Assembly (NCBI GenBank): GCA_028288125.1
Contig: JAQBOH010000078.1
Coordinates: 1-61,703 of the forward strand
Direction of reading: 5' to 3'
Source: Mucilaginibacter sp.
GTDB lineage: Bacteria; Bacteroidota; Bacteroidia; Sphingobacteriales; Sphingobacteriaceae
Length of the DNA: 61,703 nt
Positions 1 through 8,907 of this stretch are shown in pieces. Under the pieces are notes generated by a model, which did not search any database, had not been told where the DNA came from, and worked only from the letters and a program-made list of their open reading frames with translations. Position 1 is the stretch's first letter. The number at the start of each line of letters is the position of its first letter. Both the position numbers and the translations under genes were made by a program.

Positions 1-13
1 TTTTACTTTTAAC

Positions 14-820
14 CTACTCAGAAGATAATTGGAAATTTATAGGTATAGCATATCTGACCCGTACCGGCTGCCCGTTCTGCATACCGGGTTTCCATGCTTT
101 TGCCAATTTTAGTACGCGCATCGCTTCTTCATCAAATCCGTAGCCAGCCCCTCGTTCAACCACAATATTTGATAAATGCCCATCCTTTTCAATAACAAAG
201 CTCAAAATTACCTTACCGCTGACCCCGGCATCCTGCGCAGGTAAAGGAAATCTTAAATTTTTATTTAAAAATTTAGCCCAGGCGCTTTCACCTCCCGCAG
301 GTTCGGGCATAACATCGAGGCCTGGTAAAATATGTATTGATTCATCAACAACCGGTTGAGTACCGGTTCCTGTATTAGTTTCAATTATTCCGGGATCGGT
401 AACAGTGCCGGTGGTAGTAGTTTGACCAATTGCGCCGGTGATTTTCGCGTTTTCAATTGGCGGCGTTTTAGCTTGTCCGTCCGGCATCACAACAGGGGGA
501 AGATTTTGGATGGTTTTAACGGGCGCTGATGATTTTGGCGGATCAACTTTTTTTGGCGGATTTACCGGCGGGCTAATAGGTGTAAGGTTAACTATCACAC
601 TCCGAGCCTGAGGAGGTAACATTACCCGCAACTGTTTAGTATTAAATACAATACTGGCGCCAAATAACGCAGCAACACCGAAAAAAGTAATACCCATAGC
701 CTTTACCATATTGCCGGCATAGTGTTGCCTTAAATAGTAAGCACCATAATTTTTGTTTCGGTTTTCAAATACAAGATCGAGCCACTCGGTCTTGTACAAA
801 TCAAATTTTGAGGTAAGCAT
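14..820 (-). CDS. Energy transducer TonB family protein
   Basis: A 268-residue TonB-type protein that would couple the inner-membrane proton motive force to outer-membrane TonB-dependent receptors. The N-terminal cytoplasmic segment has the VFENRNKNYGAYYLR pattern familiar in Bacteroidota TonB proteins. A single membrane helix follows at about residues 40-59, then a proline/lysine/threonine-rich periplasmic spacer (about 70-165) and a C-terminal TonB_C domain (about 185-266) containing GVSGKVILSFVIEKDG and GFDEEAMRV. The stop codon is in the window, so the gene is complete. No exbB or exbD is adjacent, so it is probably one of several TonB paralogues. The specific receptor partner is unknown; the receptor at 10.7-14 kb is only a candidate. 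Confidence 0.93.
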   Translation of the reverse strand: MLTSKFDLYKTEWLDLVFENRNKNYGAYYLRQHYAGNMVKAMGITFFGVAALFGASIVFNTKQLRVMLPPQARSVIVNLTPISPPVNPPKKVDPPKSSAPVKTIQNLPPVVMPDGQAKTPPIENAKITGAIGQTTTTGTVTDPGIIETNTGTGTQPVVDESIHILPGLDVMPEPAGGESAWAKFLNKNLRFPLPAQDAGVSGKVILSFVIEKDGHLSNIVVERGAGYGFDEEAMRVLKLAKAWKPGMQNGQPVRVRYAIPINFQLSSE

Positions 821-997
821 AGCGGTTGAAATTTAATTTTATTATAAAACGCTATGCCAATATTTAATATTGCGAATATATTGCAACATTGTAACATTTA
901 GCAATATTTCATTCCAACATCAAAAAAGTATAATTTTATCAACTATAATTGTAGTTTATTAATAAATTTATAATAAATGCAACATTGTGGATTTTTA

Positions 998-1579
998 TTA
1001 CCACTTATCTGTGACCGTCCTTTTAGCAACTTCTGCTTTTTTCGGCGCAAAAGTTTTAGTCATAAATAATTTCAGTCTGTCGCCCAGCTGTTTACAAAAA
1101 GTCCCGGTCTCATCCAGGTAGCTGTCGGCGTCTTTTTTGCCGAGCTTGTTTGATATAGCTTCCAATGGGATTTCTTTACCCGGTTCAGGTACAAAATTCC
1201 CATACCGGTCGCGCTGGTATGGCGTAAATACAAAACCAGTTAACCAGTAACGATATTTTTGATCCTTACATTCAATATTTAAGCTGTAACCTATTTCGCC
1301 ATGCTCGTGTTTTAATAGGCCGCCCCCGCCATAAACCAAAAACTTTCCGCTGCCATTCAATAGGTTTGGATTAGCAGTGCGGTTAAGTTTGATCTTTGAA
1401 TATTCCGGCTTTAAAAAATAAGATACCCTTGCAAGCAATGTATCTTCACGCAAACCGGGCGCGTCGGCAACCTGGTAATAGATGTATCTATTGTTTTCAT
1501 CAAAAGATAACAACTCTTTTTGGGCGAGGCTGACTTTAGCAAAAAACAAACTTGCCAAAGCGATCATTAATATTTTCAT
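998..1579 (-). CDS. Small exported protein of unknown function
   Basis: A 193-residue protein with a clear signal peptide (MKILMIALASLFFAKVSLAQ, cleavage after the Ala-Gln region). I start it at this ATG. A longer reading frame would begin inside the hairpin at 1591-1619 and would put charged residues before the signal peptide. The mature part has an SYFLKPEYSKIKLNR segment and a run of aromatic and charged residues that looks like a small beta-rich periplasmic or surface fold. I do not recognise a family. It lies downstream of the porin gene but behind a strong hairpin, so it probably has its own promoter. Confidence 0.75.
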   Translation of the reverse strand: MKILMIALASLFFAKVSLAQKELLSFDENNRYIYYQVADAPGLREDTLLARVSYFLKPEYSKIKLNRTANPNLLNGSGKFLVYGGGGLLKHEHGEIGYSLNIECKDQKYRYWLTGFVFTPYQRDRYGNFVPEPGKEIPLEAISNKLGKKDADSYLDETGTFCKQLGDRLKLFMTKTFAPKKAEVAKRTVTDKW

Positions 1580-1590
1580 CCTATAAAGAT

Positions 1591-1622
1591 AAAGCCGCAC
1601 CGGGAATCGGTGCGGCTTTTTT
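1591..1622. terminator. Strong hairpin downstream of the porin gene
   Basis: A perfect 12-bp stem, AAAGCCGCACCG pairing with CGGTGCGGCTTT around a GGAAT loop, about 25 bases after the porin stop. It should end minus-strand transcripts from the porin gene. The longest T run is on the plus strand, so it could act in both directions. Confidence 0.75.
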
Positions 1623-1643
1623 TAAATATATTGCAGGTTTTTA

Positions 1644-2759
1644 TTAGAAAGCGTAAACTGCGGCAAGTACAAATTGCGACGCGTTCGATGTAAATGCATT
1701 GTTATTTACGAATATGTCGCTTTTTGAACTATTGTCAAGCCTAACCTCGGGAATGAATGTTAATGGACCTGCTTTGATATTAGCTGTAAAAGTTATTGCG
1801 GTAACTGATTCGCCCGCAGGAGGACCTGCAGTTATATAGTTGCCGGTTTTGGTTGAAAAATATTCTCCGCGTAAACCCAGGGTAACTGCTTTTGATACCG
1901 CCAATTGGGGATATAATGCAATTCCCGAAAAACCTCCGGTAAGGCCCACGCCGCTGGGCACAGTAAAGTCAGCAGCATTTAAACCCAGTTTAAACGCATC
2001 GGTAATCTGGTATGTAGTTGTCAGGTCCACTTCGGTGCCTGATGCCGGACCTGTGATCAAATTAAAATAAGCGGTCCATCCTTTAACCGGGGCTATCATT
2101 AACTGTGCACCAAAAGTATTTACCTTATTAGCCGACTGGTAAACGTTCCAGTAATCGTTAAAAATGCCTGCCATTAAGCTTACTTTATCTGAGAAAGTAT
2201 AGGTGGCTTTAAAACCTGCATTTTGGAATGGCCCATTAGTGAACAGGTAAGAAGTTGAGTAGTTGAAGTTGGCGGCAGGGCTAATCACCTCGTACCCGAT
2301 AAAGGTTGACATATAACCTGCTGTAAGGTTAAACTTATCCGTTACGTTATACGATACATATAAATTCTGGATATGATAGCTCGAATAAGCCGTCCCTGTG
2401 TTTGATGTACCGGGAAATGTAACCAGCCCTGGTGAGGCGTTTGGAATTGACTGAGATTGGCCCCGTGGCCCGAATGAAAGTTCGCCGACAAATGAGGCTT
2501 TGCCCACCGTTTTCTTTAAGCCCAGGTCGATCATCCCGATAGACATCGAGTTGTTTTCATTGGCGAAACTTGTAGGGATATTCGGATGGCCCGAGAAATC
2601 GTATTTATAATAAGTATCTACTGAACCTGAAAACACCAATGGCGGATCCGGGACAACGACAGCTGCCTTGCCTGTATCGGCAGGCAGGCTGGCTGCGTGA
2701 GCCTTAAAAGTAAAGATCGTAGCAGCAGATAAACATAAGAGTAAAAGAACTTTTTTCAT
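1644..2759 (-). CDS. Outer-membrane beta-barrel porin (BBP2/OmpL-like)
   Basis: A 371-residue protein with a signal peptide (MKKVLLLLCLSAATIFTFKAHA) and a barrel-like body rich in alternating aromatic and small residues. It opens with a strand resembling FSGSVDTYYKYDF, and the C-terminus ends FVLAAVYAF with a terminal aromatic, typical of outer-membrane barrels. It resembles the putative beta-barrel porin-2 family often found beside ammonium transporters in Bacteroidota. It lies downstream of amt on the same strand, separated by a terminator-like hairpin, so it probably has its own promoter while sharing the nitrogen context. A role in passage of ammonium or small nitrogen solutes across the outer membrane is inference from position. 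Confidence 0.85.
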   Translation of the reverse strand: MKKVLLLLCLSAATIFTFKAHAASLPADTGKAAVVVPDPPLVFSGSVDTYYKYDFSGHPNIPTSFANENNSMSIGMIDLGLKKTVGKASFVGELSFGPRGQSQSIPNASPGLVTFPGTSNTGTAYSSYHIQNLYVSYNVTDKFNLTAGYMSTFIGYEVISPAANFNYSTSYLFTNGPFQNAGFKATYTFSDKVSLMAGIFNDYWNVYQSANKVNTFGAQLMIAPVKGWTAYFNLITGPASGTEVDLTTTYQITDAFKLGLNAADFTVPSGVGLTGGFSGIALYPQLAVSKAVTLGLRGEYFSTKTGNYITAGPPAGESVTAITFTANIKAGPLTFIPEVRLDNSSKSDIFVNNNAFTSNASQFVLAAVYAF

Positions 2760-2876
2760 GATAATAAGTTGGTTGATAAGTGTTGATTGATTTGTGATAA
2801 TTAAAACGTAAAGAACCCCGTCTGAATTAATAGTCGGTAATTCAGCAATTTTATTAGTAAATGGTATTGATATTTA

Positions 2877-2941
2877 AAGAAAACCTTGTGCGGTTGATGA
2901 TTACGGATGGTGACTTGAAATAGCAAATCAACCGCACAAGG
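2877..2941 (-). terminator. Rho-independent terminator of amt
   Basis: A 15-bp perfect inverted repeat (CCTTGTGCGGTTGAT at 2884-2898, ATCAACCGCACAAGG at 2927-2941) with a 28-base loop. Read on the minus strand it is followed at once by TTTTCTTT. It sits about 90 bases past the amt stop. Confidence 0.7.
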
Positions 2942-2960
2942 ATAGATTAGGTTTCGAGCC

Positions 2961-3020
2961 GGTCTTAAGTCATGTGTCCGGATTTTTCGAGACTATGACT
3001 TAAGACCTGGGACTCAAGAC
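2961..3020. repeat. Palindromic word repeat (GACTTAAGAC type)
   Basis: GGTCTTAAGTCAT at 2961-2973 is the exact reverse complement of the 13 bases at 2995-3007. A degenerate extra copy, GGGACTCAAGAC, follows. No T run adjoins it, so it is not an obvious terminator. It is one of several sites here with inverted short-word arrays. Confidence 0.7.
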
Positions 3021-3030
3021 TACTTATAAA

Positions 3031-4620
3031 CTAAGCAACTACATTAGTGCTTTTTTTTTCAAAAAGACCGGTTAAGCTTACGTCTTCATCTTCCAGTGCG
3101 TAAGCTTCTGCACCGTGGTCAAACATATCCAAACCACCAGGACCGGTTTCTCCATGCGCTTCAACGCGTAGTTTCCATGGATGAGGCAACGCCATAATTA
3201 CTTTCATCATGATCCAGGTTACAGCAAAAACAGCAATTGCAATAGTGAAGGTTCCTAAAGCCTGCGCTTTCAAAATGCTGGCATCGCCGCCATAAAACAA
3301 TCCTTTTACTAAATTGGGAGCTGAGTTATCAGCGCCGTAAGGACCTGTAATTCCGAATTCGCCCGTTGCAAATAAGCCCAGCGATAAGGTACCCCATATT
3401 CCGCAAAATCCGTGTACCGGAACAGCGCCGATTGGATCATCTATGCGTAAATACTCAAGCAATTTAACACCTGCGAATACAACGAAACCTGCCACACCGC
3501 CTAATATGGTTGCACCCAGCGGGCTAACCCAGTAGCAAGGGCAGGTAATGGCCACTAATCCGGCCAGGAAGCCGTTAACTGTAAAGCCAAGGTCGAATTT
3601 CCCCTTTGTTGAGCCCCACCATAGCGCGGCAACCATTGCTGTAAATCCGCCGCCGCAAGCTGCGAGCGTAGTATTTGTAGCCACACGGCCTATGCCGATA
3701 GCGTCCATGGCCGAAAGTGTACTGCCTGGGTTAAAGCCGTACCAGCCAAACCATAATATAAAACCCCCGACAGCGGCCATTGGTAAATTATGTCCCGGTG
3801 GCATGCCGCCGCCGTCGCGTGCAAAAATTCGTCCGATCCGTGGGCCTAACACAACCGCACCTGCCAGCGAGGCCATACCTCCAATGGTATGCACAACCGT
3901 TGATCCGGCAAAATCGCGGAAACCTTGTCCTAAGCTTGTAAAGAAATGACCGGCGGTACCCATAGTAGCTAACCAGCCATCAGGTCCCCAAGCCCAGTGG
4001 CCTATTATTGGGTAAATAAACCCTGTAATACCAATACTGTAAAGAATATCTCCGCGGAAACCTGTACGGCCGATCATAGCGCCCGAAACAATGGTTGAGC
4101 AGGTATCGGCAAAAGCATACTGGAATATCCAGTGCGCAATTACCGGAACGCCTGTACCCGGATAAAGGTCGGGAGTCCCCTGGAGAAAAAACCAGTGATA
4201 ACCGATAAATCCGTTACCTGTGCTAAACATGAAAGCATAACCCACCGCGTAAAATAATATACCGCAAAGACAGGTATCAAAAATACATTCCATCAAAACG
4301 TTTACTGTTTCGCGTTTTCGCGCAAAGCCAACCTCAAGCATTACGAAACCGGCCTGCATTGCAAATACCAAGAAGGCGGCTACCAAAGTCCATACAGTGT
4401 CTATTGAATTCATCATCGATGTTTCAATATCTGTAGGTTTAGCCGGTGTTGCTGCAGCATGGGCTGTTCCCAGCAATCCGGGAATTGTAACGATTGCCGC
4501 TAAAACCAGCATTAAGCCGATCATTTTTCCAGCTAAAATGGTGGCACCCGTGCCCCACTTTTCAGGTGTTAGTTCCCGGAAGGCACTAAACAGGTTGGAC
4601 TTTTTCGAAATTACTTTCAT
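3031..4620 (-). CDS. amt: Ammonium transporter (Amt/MEP/Rh family)
   Basis: A 529-residue polytopic inner-membrane ammonium channel or transporter. After a long N-terminus with a signal-like hydrophobic helix (to about residue 55), it shows the Amt hallmarks: the DFAGSTVVHTIGGMASLAGA signature with the first pore histidine, and VPVHGFCGIWGTLSLG with the second. The C-terminal cytoplasmic tail ends in an FDHGAEAYALEDED-type segment. At 529 residues it is longer than the usual 400-450 because of both ends. It is divergent from glutamine synthetase III across an AT-rich region, which fits nitrogen-regulated uptake and assimilation. No glnK (PII) gene is adjacent, although PII commonly sits next to amt. 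Confidence 0.97.
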   Translation of the reverse strand: MKVISKKSNLFSAFRELTPEKWGTGATILAGKMIGLMLVLAAIVTIPGLLGTAHAAATPAKPTDIETSMMNSIDTVWTLVAAFLVFAMQAGFVMLEVGFARKRETVNVLMECIFDTCLCGILFYAVGYAFMFSTGNGFIGYHWFFLQGTPDLYPGTGVPVIAHWIFQYAFADTCSTIVSGAMIGRTGFRGDILYSIGITGFIYPIIGHWAWGPDGWLATMGTAGHFFTSLGQGFRDFAGSTVVHTIGGMASLAGAVVLGPRIGRIFARDGGGMPPGHNLPMAAVGGFILWFGWYGFNPGSTLSAMDAIGIGRVATNTTLAACGGGFTAMVAALWWGSTKGKFDLGFTVNGFLAGLVAITCPCYWVSPLGATILGGVAGFVVFAGVKLLEYLRIDDPIGAVPVHGFCGIWGTLSLGLFATGEFGITGPYGADNSAPNLVKGLFYGGDASILKAQALGTFTIAIAVFAVTWIMMKVIMALPHPWKLRVEAHGETGPGGLDMFDHGAEAYALEDEDVSLTGLFEKKSTNVVA

Positions 4621-5184
4621 TGTTTTGGTTGTTTTAGTTTAATTTAGTTTGATTTTAGTTTAATAGATATGTTATTTACCGTTGAAGCGGATCTTACGGG
4701 CAAAAGCTGCAACCCACGGCCACGTTTTGCAACTTTTATTATGAAAAATTCAATAATTGACATCTTTTTCTAAATATTTCTATGAAATTAGAGATGATTT
4801 TTAATAATTCCAAATTATTAAACAATAAATTAACATAGAAAATATCATTTTTATGAAATTTGTAAAATCAACTAAAATATTACGTCATTTTTTGAATAAT
4901 TTACAATTAATTCAAAAATGTTCAAGAATTTTAGAAAGCATATCACTGTTTAGACATTTTTTAGCTCAATAAATCAGGATATTACTCGTTCTGTCAACTT
5001 TTTTATATAACTACTGAGGTATATTGACTTAAATTGCTCATAATTTCTTAAAAGCGCAATGAAAAAGGTCGTTTTTATGTTGGAAATTTTTAAATTTTAT
5101 AGATTTATCACATTTTCTTCAAAAACCATTCATATTATAAAGGATAGTTCTACTTTTGATTTTAAACCTTTTTAAACCCATTCG
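4621..5184. promoter_or_regulatory. Divergent amt / glnN control region
   Basis: 564 AT-rich bases without a gene. Possible operator-like elements are a 9-bp perfect inverted repeat at 4801-4821 (TTAATAATT, spacer CCA, AATTATTAA) and a looser one at 4887-4919 (ATTTTTTGAAT against ATTCAAAAAT). A TAnnTTTG element lies near the glnN end. I do not recognise a binding site for a named nitrogen regulator. Confidence 0.45.
5151..5158 (+). promoter_or_regulatory. Putative -7 element of glnN
   Basis: TACTTTTG matches the Bacteroidota sigma-A consensus TAnnTTTG and lies 26 nt before the glnN start codon. A convincing -33 TTTG is not seen. Confidence 0.35.
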
Positions 5185-7359
5185 ATGTCTAATATCAGAT
5201 TCCAGGCGCTAGAAGCTGTACTTACCCGGACAATCCCCGAAGTAAAAATCCCCTCCCCAAAAATTTCGGACTTTTTTGCCGCTAATGTTTTCGATAAAAA
5301 GAAAATGAAGGAATACCTTTCGGCCGAAGCTTACCAGGGAATAATAAACTCGATAGAAGACGGCGAGCCTATACCCCGCGATCTGGCCGAACAAGTTGCA
5401 TCGGCTATGCGATCATGGGCAATGGGAAAAGGGGCAACACATTATACGCATTGGTTCCAGCCGCTTACAGGTTCGACCGCCGAAAAGCACGATGCTTTTT
5501 TTGAACCAACACCCGATGGAAGTGCTATTGAAAGATTTTCAGGTGATGCGCTCGCCCAGCAGGAGCCGGATGCTTCAAGTTTTCCGAGCGGCGGCATCCG
5601 TAATACCTTTGAGGCCAGGGGCTATACCGCCTGGGACCCGTCGTCGCCGGCCTTTATTATGGCGCGTACCTTGTGCATTCCAACGGTGTTTGTTTCGTAC
5701 ACCGGCGAAGCGCTCGATTATAAAGTGCCGTTATTAAAAGCCTTAAGTGCACTGGATAACGCCGCCGTTGATGTTTGCCATTACTTTGATAAAAGCATTG
5801 AAAAAGTAAATGCCTCGCTGGGTATTGAACAAGAGTATTTTTTGGTTGATATTGCCTTATTTAATGCACGCCCCGATCTATACTTAACTGGCCGTACTCT
5901 TTTCGGCCACATGTCTGCAAAAAATCAGCAGCTCGAGGATCATTATTTTGGTTCGATCCCCGAGCGGGTTTATGCCTTTATGCAGGACATGGAAACTGAG
6001 GCTTTATTATTGGGCATACCATTAAAAACACGTCATAATGAAGTCGCCCCCTCACAATTTGAGTGTGCTCCAATTTACGAAGAAATTAACCTGGCTATTG
6101 ACCATAACCAGTTGCTGATGGACCTGATGGACAGGGTAGCCAGGCGGCATAACTTCAAAGTATTATTGCACGAAAAGCCTTATGCTGGCATCAATGGTTC
6201 GGGCAAGCATAATAACTGGTCGATGATTACCGATACCGGTAAAAATTTATTATCCCCGGGCAAAACCCCAAAAAACAACCTGATGTTCCTTACTTTTTTT
6301 GTAAATACCATCAGGGCGGTTTATGAACATGCCGACCTGCTAAGAGCCTCTATCGCATCAGTAAACAACGACCACCGCTTAGGCGCGAATGAAGCGCCGC
6401 CGGCTATTATCTCGATATTTTTAGGCAGCCAGCTAAGCGATGTGCTCGACGAGATAGAAACGTCAAGAATAAGTAAGAAAATAAAAGAAGATCCTTTGTT
6501 ATGGCAGGGGATACCAAAGATCCCGCAAATATTAAAAGATAATACCGACCGTAACCGTACTTCGCCCTTTGCCTTTACCGGCAACAAATTTGAGCTTCGC
6601 GCTGTTGGCTCATCAGCAAATTCGGCCAGCCCGATGACCATTTTGAACCTAATTGTAGCTGACCAGCTGAAAAAATTCAAATACGACGTTGATAAGCTGA
6701 TAAAAAAGGGCGAAAAGAAAGATGTGGCGCTGCTGATCGTGATTAAGAAGTATATTAAGGAGTCAAAAAATATACGCTTTGAGGGAAATGGCTATAGCGA
6801 AGAATGGGAAATAGAGGCCCAAAGCCGGGGCCTGGCCAACATAAAAACTTCCCCAAAAGCGCTTGATGCCCTATTATCAGATAAAACGGAGCTTTTATTT
6901 GAAGAAACCGGCGTATTTACAAAGCGTGAAGCCCATGCCCGGCATGAAATATTATTGGATAGCTTTTATAAGAAACTTCAAATTGAAGCACGTGTTATCG
7001 GTGAGCTTGGAATGAACATTATTATACCTGCGGCAATTGCTTATCAAAGTAAACTGGTTGAAAGCGCCAAGGGCTTAAAAGACTTGGGGTTAAATGCCGA
7101 TACATATAAGGCTCAATTGGATATTATCAACAAGATAGCGGGCCACATAAATTTCATTAAATCAAATATTGAGGAAATGGTGGATGCGCGTAAAAAGGCA
7201 AATACCATTGAAGACATCCGCGAAAAGGCGATAGACTATGATGAAAAGGTGAAGCCATTTTTTCAATCCATCCGCTATCACGCTGACAAATTAGAGCAGT
7301 TGGTTGACGATTCGTTGTGGCCGCTGCCTAAATTCAGAGAGTTGTTGTTTATTAAATAG
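5185..7359 (+). CDS. glnN: Glutamine synthetase type III
   Basis: A 724-residue enzyme, the usual length for GSIII, which makes glutamine from glutamate, ammonia and ATP in the cytoplasm. The N-terminal GSIII-specific region has the AEAYQGIINSIEDGE and KGATHYTHWFQPLTGSTAEKHDAF segments. The catalytic core contains LGIEQEYFLVD, KTRHNEVAPSQFECAP and NGSGKHNNWSM, and the C-terminus is helical (about residues 600-720). It is divergent from amt and in the same region as gltBD, completing an ammonium-to-glutamate route. Bacteroidota often carry GSIII as a main glutamine synthetase. The downstream gene is on the other strand, so it is probably monocistronic. Confidence 0.97.
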   Translation: MSNIRFQALEAVLTRTIPEVKIPSPKISDFFAANVFDKKKMKEYLSAEAYQGIINSIEDGEPIPRDLAEQVASAMRSWAMGKGATHYTHWFQPLTGSTAEKHDAFFEPTPDGSAIERFSGDALAQQEPDASSFPSGGIRNTFEARGYTAWDPSSPAFIMARTLCIPTVFVSYTGEALDYKVPLLKALSALDNAAVDVCHYFDKSIEKVNASLGIEQEYFLVDIALFNARPDLYLTGRTLFGHMSAKNQQLEDHYFGSIPERVYAFMQDMETEALLLGIPLKTRHNEVAPSQFECAPIYEEINLAIDHNQLLMDLMDRVARRHNFKVLLHEKPYAGINGSGKHNNWSMITDTGKNLLSPGKTPKNNLMFLTFFVNTIRAVYEHADLLRASIASVNNDHRLGANEAPPAIISIFLGSQLSDVLDEIETSRISKKIKEDPLLWQGIPKIPQILKDNTDRNRTSPFAFTGNKFELRAVGSSANSASPMTILNLIVADQLKKFKYDVDKLIKKGEKKDVALLIVIKKYIKESKNIRFEGNGYSEEWEIEAQSRGLANIKTSPKALDALLSDKTELLFEETGVFTKREAHARHEILLDSFYKKLQIEARVIGELGMNIIIPAAIAYQSKLVESAKGLKDLGLNADTYKAQLDIINKIAGHINFIKSNIEEMVDARKKANTIEDIREKAIDYDEKVKPFFQSIRYHADKLEQLVDDSLWPLPKFRELLFIK

Positions 7360-7415
7360 GCACTAATTTTCACAAAATTGAAGCGATAACATTCAATTCG
7401 TGAGGTCGGTGCTAA

Positions 7416-8801
7416 TTAATTTGTCTCCTCAATCTGTTCGGTCAACTCAGTTTGCTCCGGCGTATTTAATTCTTTTATATACTGTGTCTTAAGGTGATCA
7501 TAAAAGGAATGTTTATCGATTAAGATGGATACGAGGCTTGCGATCATCCCGGCAAGTATCAGGTGGAAGATTACGTTATGTCGATCGGTCATCTCAAGCA
7601 CCAATATCACAGAAGTGAACGGCGACCGGGTAACCCCGGTTAAAAACCCGACCATGCCTGATAAGATCAGCATGTTGGCATTGACATCAGATACCGTAAG
7701 CCAACCCGCGACCAATGAGCCTACACTTGCGCCTGCAGCAAGCGCCGGCGCAAATACACCGCCTGATCCTCCCGCGGTAAAGGAGATCACCATTCCGCCC
7801 ATGCGCAACAGCGGCGTGTGCCATAATGAGTATTTGGCCGAAGTAAATAACGTCCTCTCCATCACCTCTTTACCCGATCCTAAAACTTCCCTGTTAACAA
7901 AACAGGCCAGGAACGCCATGATTAGCGCGCAGCCGACGGCATAGATGAGATGGTGATAAGTAAATTTAAACTTAGCTTTCCAGGCCAGAGCATACAAAAT
8001 GAATTTTGATAAACCGCTGCCCAGCAGGCCAGATATAACCGCTACGAGCGCCACTCCGCCAAATATAAAGGGCGAGAGGCCATCAACTTTCGGATATCCG
8101 AGATAGAGATATGGGCCGAGCAACGCCTGGGCGGATAATCCCGCAATGATCACCGACGAGAAAATGGCCGTTTTATAGTAACTGAAATGGGTTTTTGTCA
8201 ACTCCTCGATGGCAAATACAATTCCGCCTAAAGGCGTATTAAAAGCCGCCGCCAATCCCGCCGCCGCACCGGTGACCAGCATATTTTGCTTCGCGATCTT
8301 CGGCCACCATTTGGGCAGCAGCTGATAAACTATTTTATATACCGATGCCGCTATTTGAATAGTTGGCCCCTCCCTTCCTACGGCTGCGCCCCCCATTGCC
8401 ATAACCAGGTTCGATAAAACCTTTATCAATATAACGCGAAACCCTAAAAGTTTATCGACCAGGTGGCCTGTTTTTTTTGACGACGATATTTCGATAGCAG
8501 CAATAACTTGCGGTATACCACTACCCCGCGCATAGGGCGAAAAACGTTGAACCAGCCACCACGCAAACACAAAACATACCGGGGTTAAAATAAAAAGCAG
8601 CCAGGCATTCTGGTTATAAACAAAAGCAGCAACATCCTCGGCGGCTATAAATAGCTTGGTATATAATACTGCTAACAGCCCTGTAATAATTGATGCCATC
8701 CAAAACGGGATAGCTTGCAAAGCATTCTTTTTAAAATTTTCATTACGTATCCGGTCAAATGACCGTTTTAATTGAAGCCTTAGCCAGTAGATAATATTCA
8801 T
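7416..8801 (-). CDS. ClC-family chloride channel or H+/Cl- antiporter
   Basis: A 461-residue polytopic inner-membrane protein. Selectivity-filter motifs are present: GSGIP at residues 93-97, GREGP at 142-146 with the gating glutamate Glu144, and GGSGGVFAPALAAGA further on. AIEE at about 197-200 lies where E. coli ClC carries its internal proton glutamate (Glu203), which favours exchange over a simple channel; this is inference from motif position. The C-terminal tail is short and has no CBS domains. It is convergent with glnN and divergent from purM. Its physiological role (acid tolerance, halide balance) cannot be read from the sequence. Confidence 0.93.
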   Translation of the reverse strand: MNIIYWLRLQLKRSFDRIRNENFKKNALQAIPFWMASIITGLLAVLYTKLFIAAEDVAAFVYNQNAWLLFILTPVCFVFAWWLVQRFSPYARGSGIPQVIAAIEISSSKKTGHLVDKLLGFRVILIKVLSNLVMAMGGAAVGREGPTIQIAASVYKIVYQLLPKWWPKIAKQNMLVTGAAAGLAAAFNTPLGGIVFAIEELTKTHFSYYKTAIFSSVIIAGLSAQALLGPYLYLGYPKVDGLSPFIFGGVALVAVISGLLGSGLSKFILYALAWKAKFKFTYHHLIYAVGCALIMAFLACFVNREVLGSGKEVMERTLFTSAKYSLWHTPLLRMGGMVISFTAGGSGGVFAPALAAGASVGSLVAGWLTVSDVNANMLILSGMVGFLTGVTRSPFTSVILVLEMTDRHNVIFHLILAGMIASLVSILIDKHSFYDHLKTQYIKELNTPEQTELTEQIEETN

Positions 8802-8855
8802 CCGGTAGTAAAGTGTCTTATATTAAAAAATGACAAGGTTTCCGGCAGCAAGCCA

Positions 8856-8863
8856 CAAAGGTA
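8856..8863 (-). promoter_or_regulatory. Putative -7 element of the ClC gene
   Basis: Read on the minus strand this is TACCTTTG, a match to TAnnTTTG, 54 nt before the ClC start codon. Confidence 0.3.
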
Positions 8864-8896
8864 TAAAAGTGTGGGTAACAAAAAGCGATTAAGCCG

Positions 8897-8904
8897 TATA
8901 TTTG
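8897..8904 (+). promoter_or_regulatory. Putative -7 element abutting the purM start
   Basis: TATATTTG matches TAnnTTTG and ends 3 nt before the chosen ATG. If used, transcription would begin at or next to the start codon. Confidence 0.4.
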
Positions 8905-8907
8905 TCG

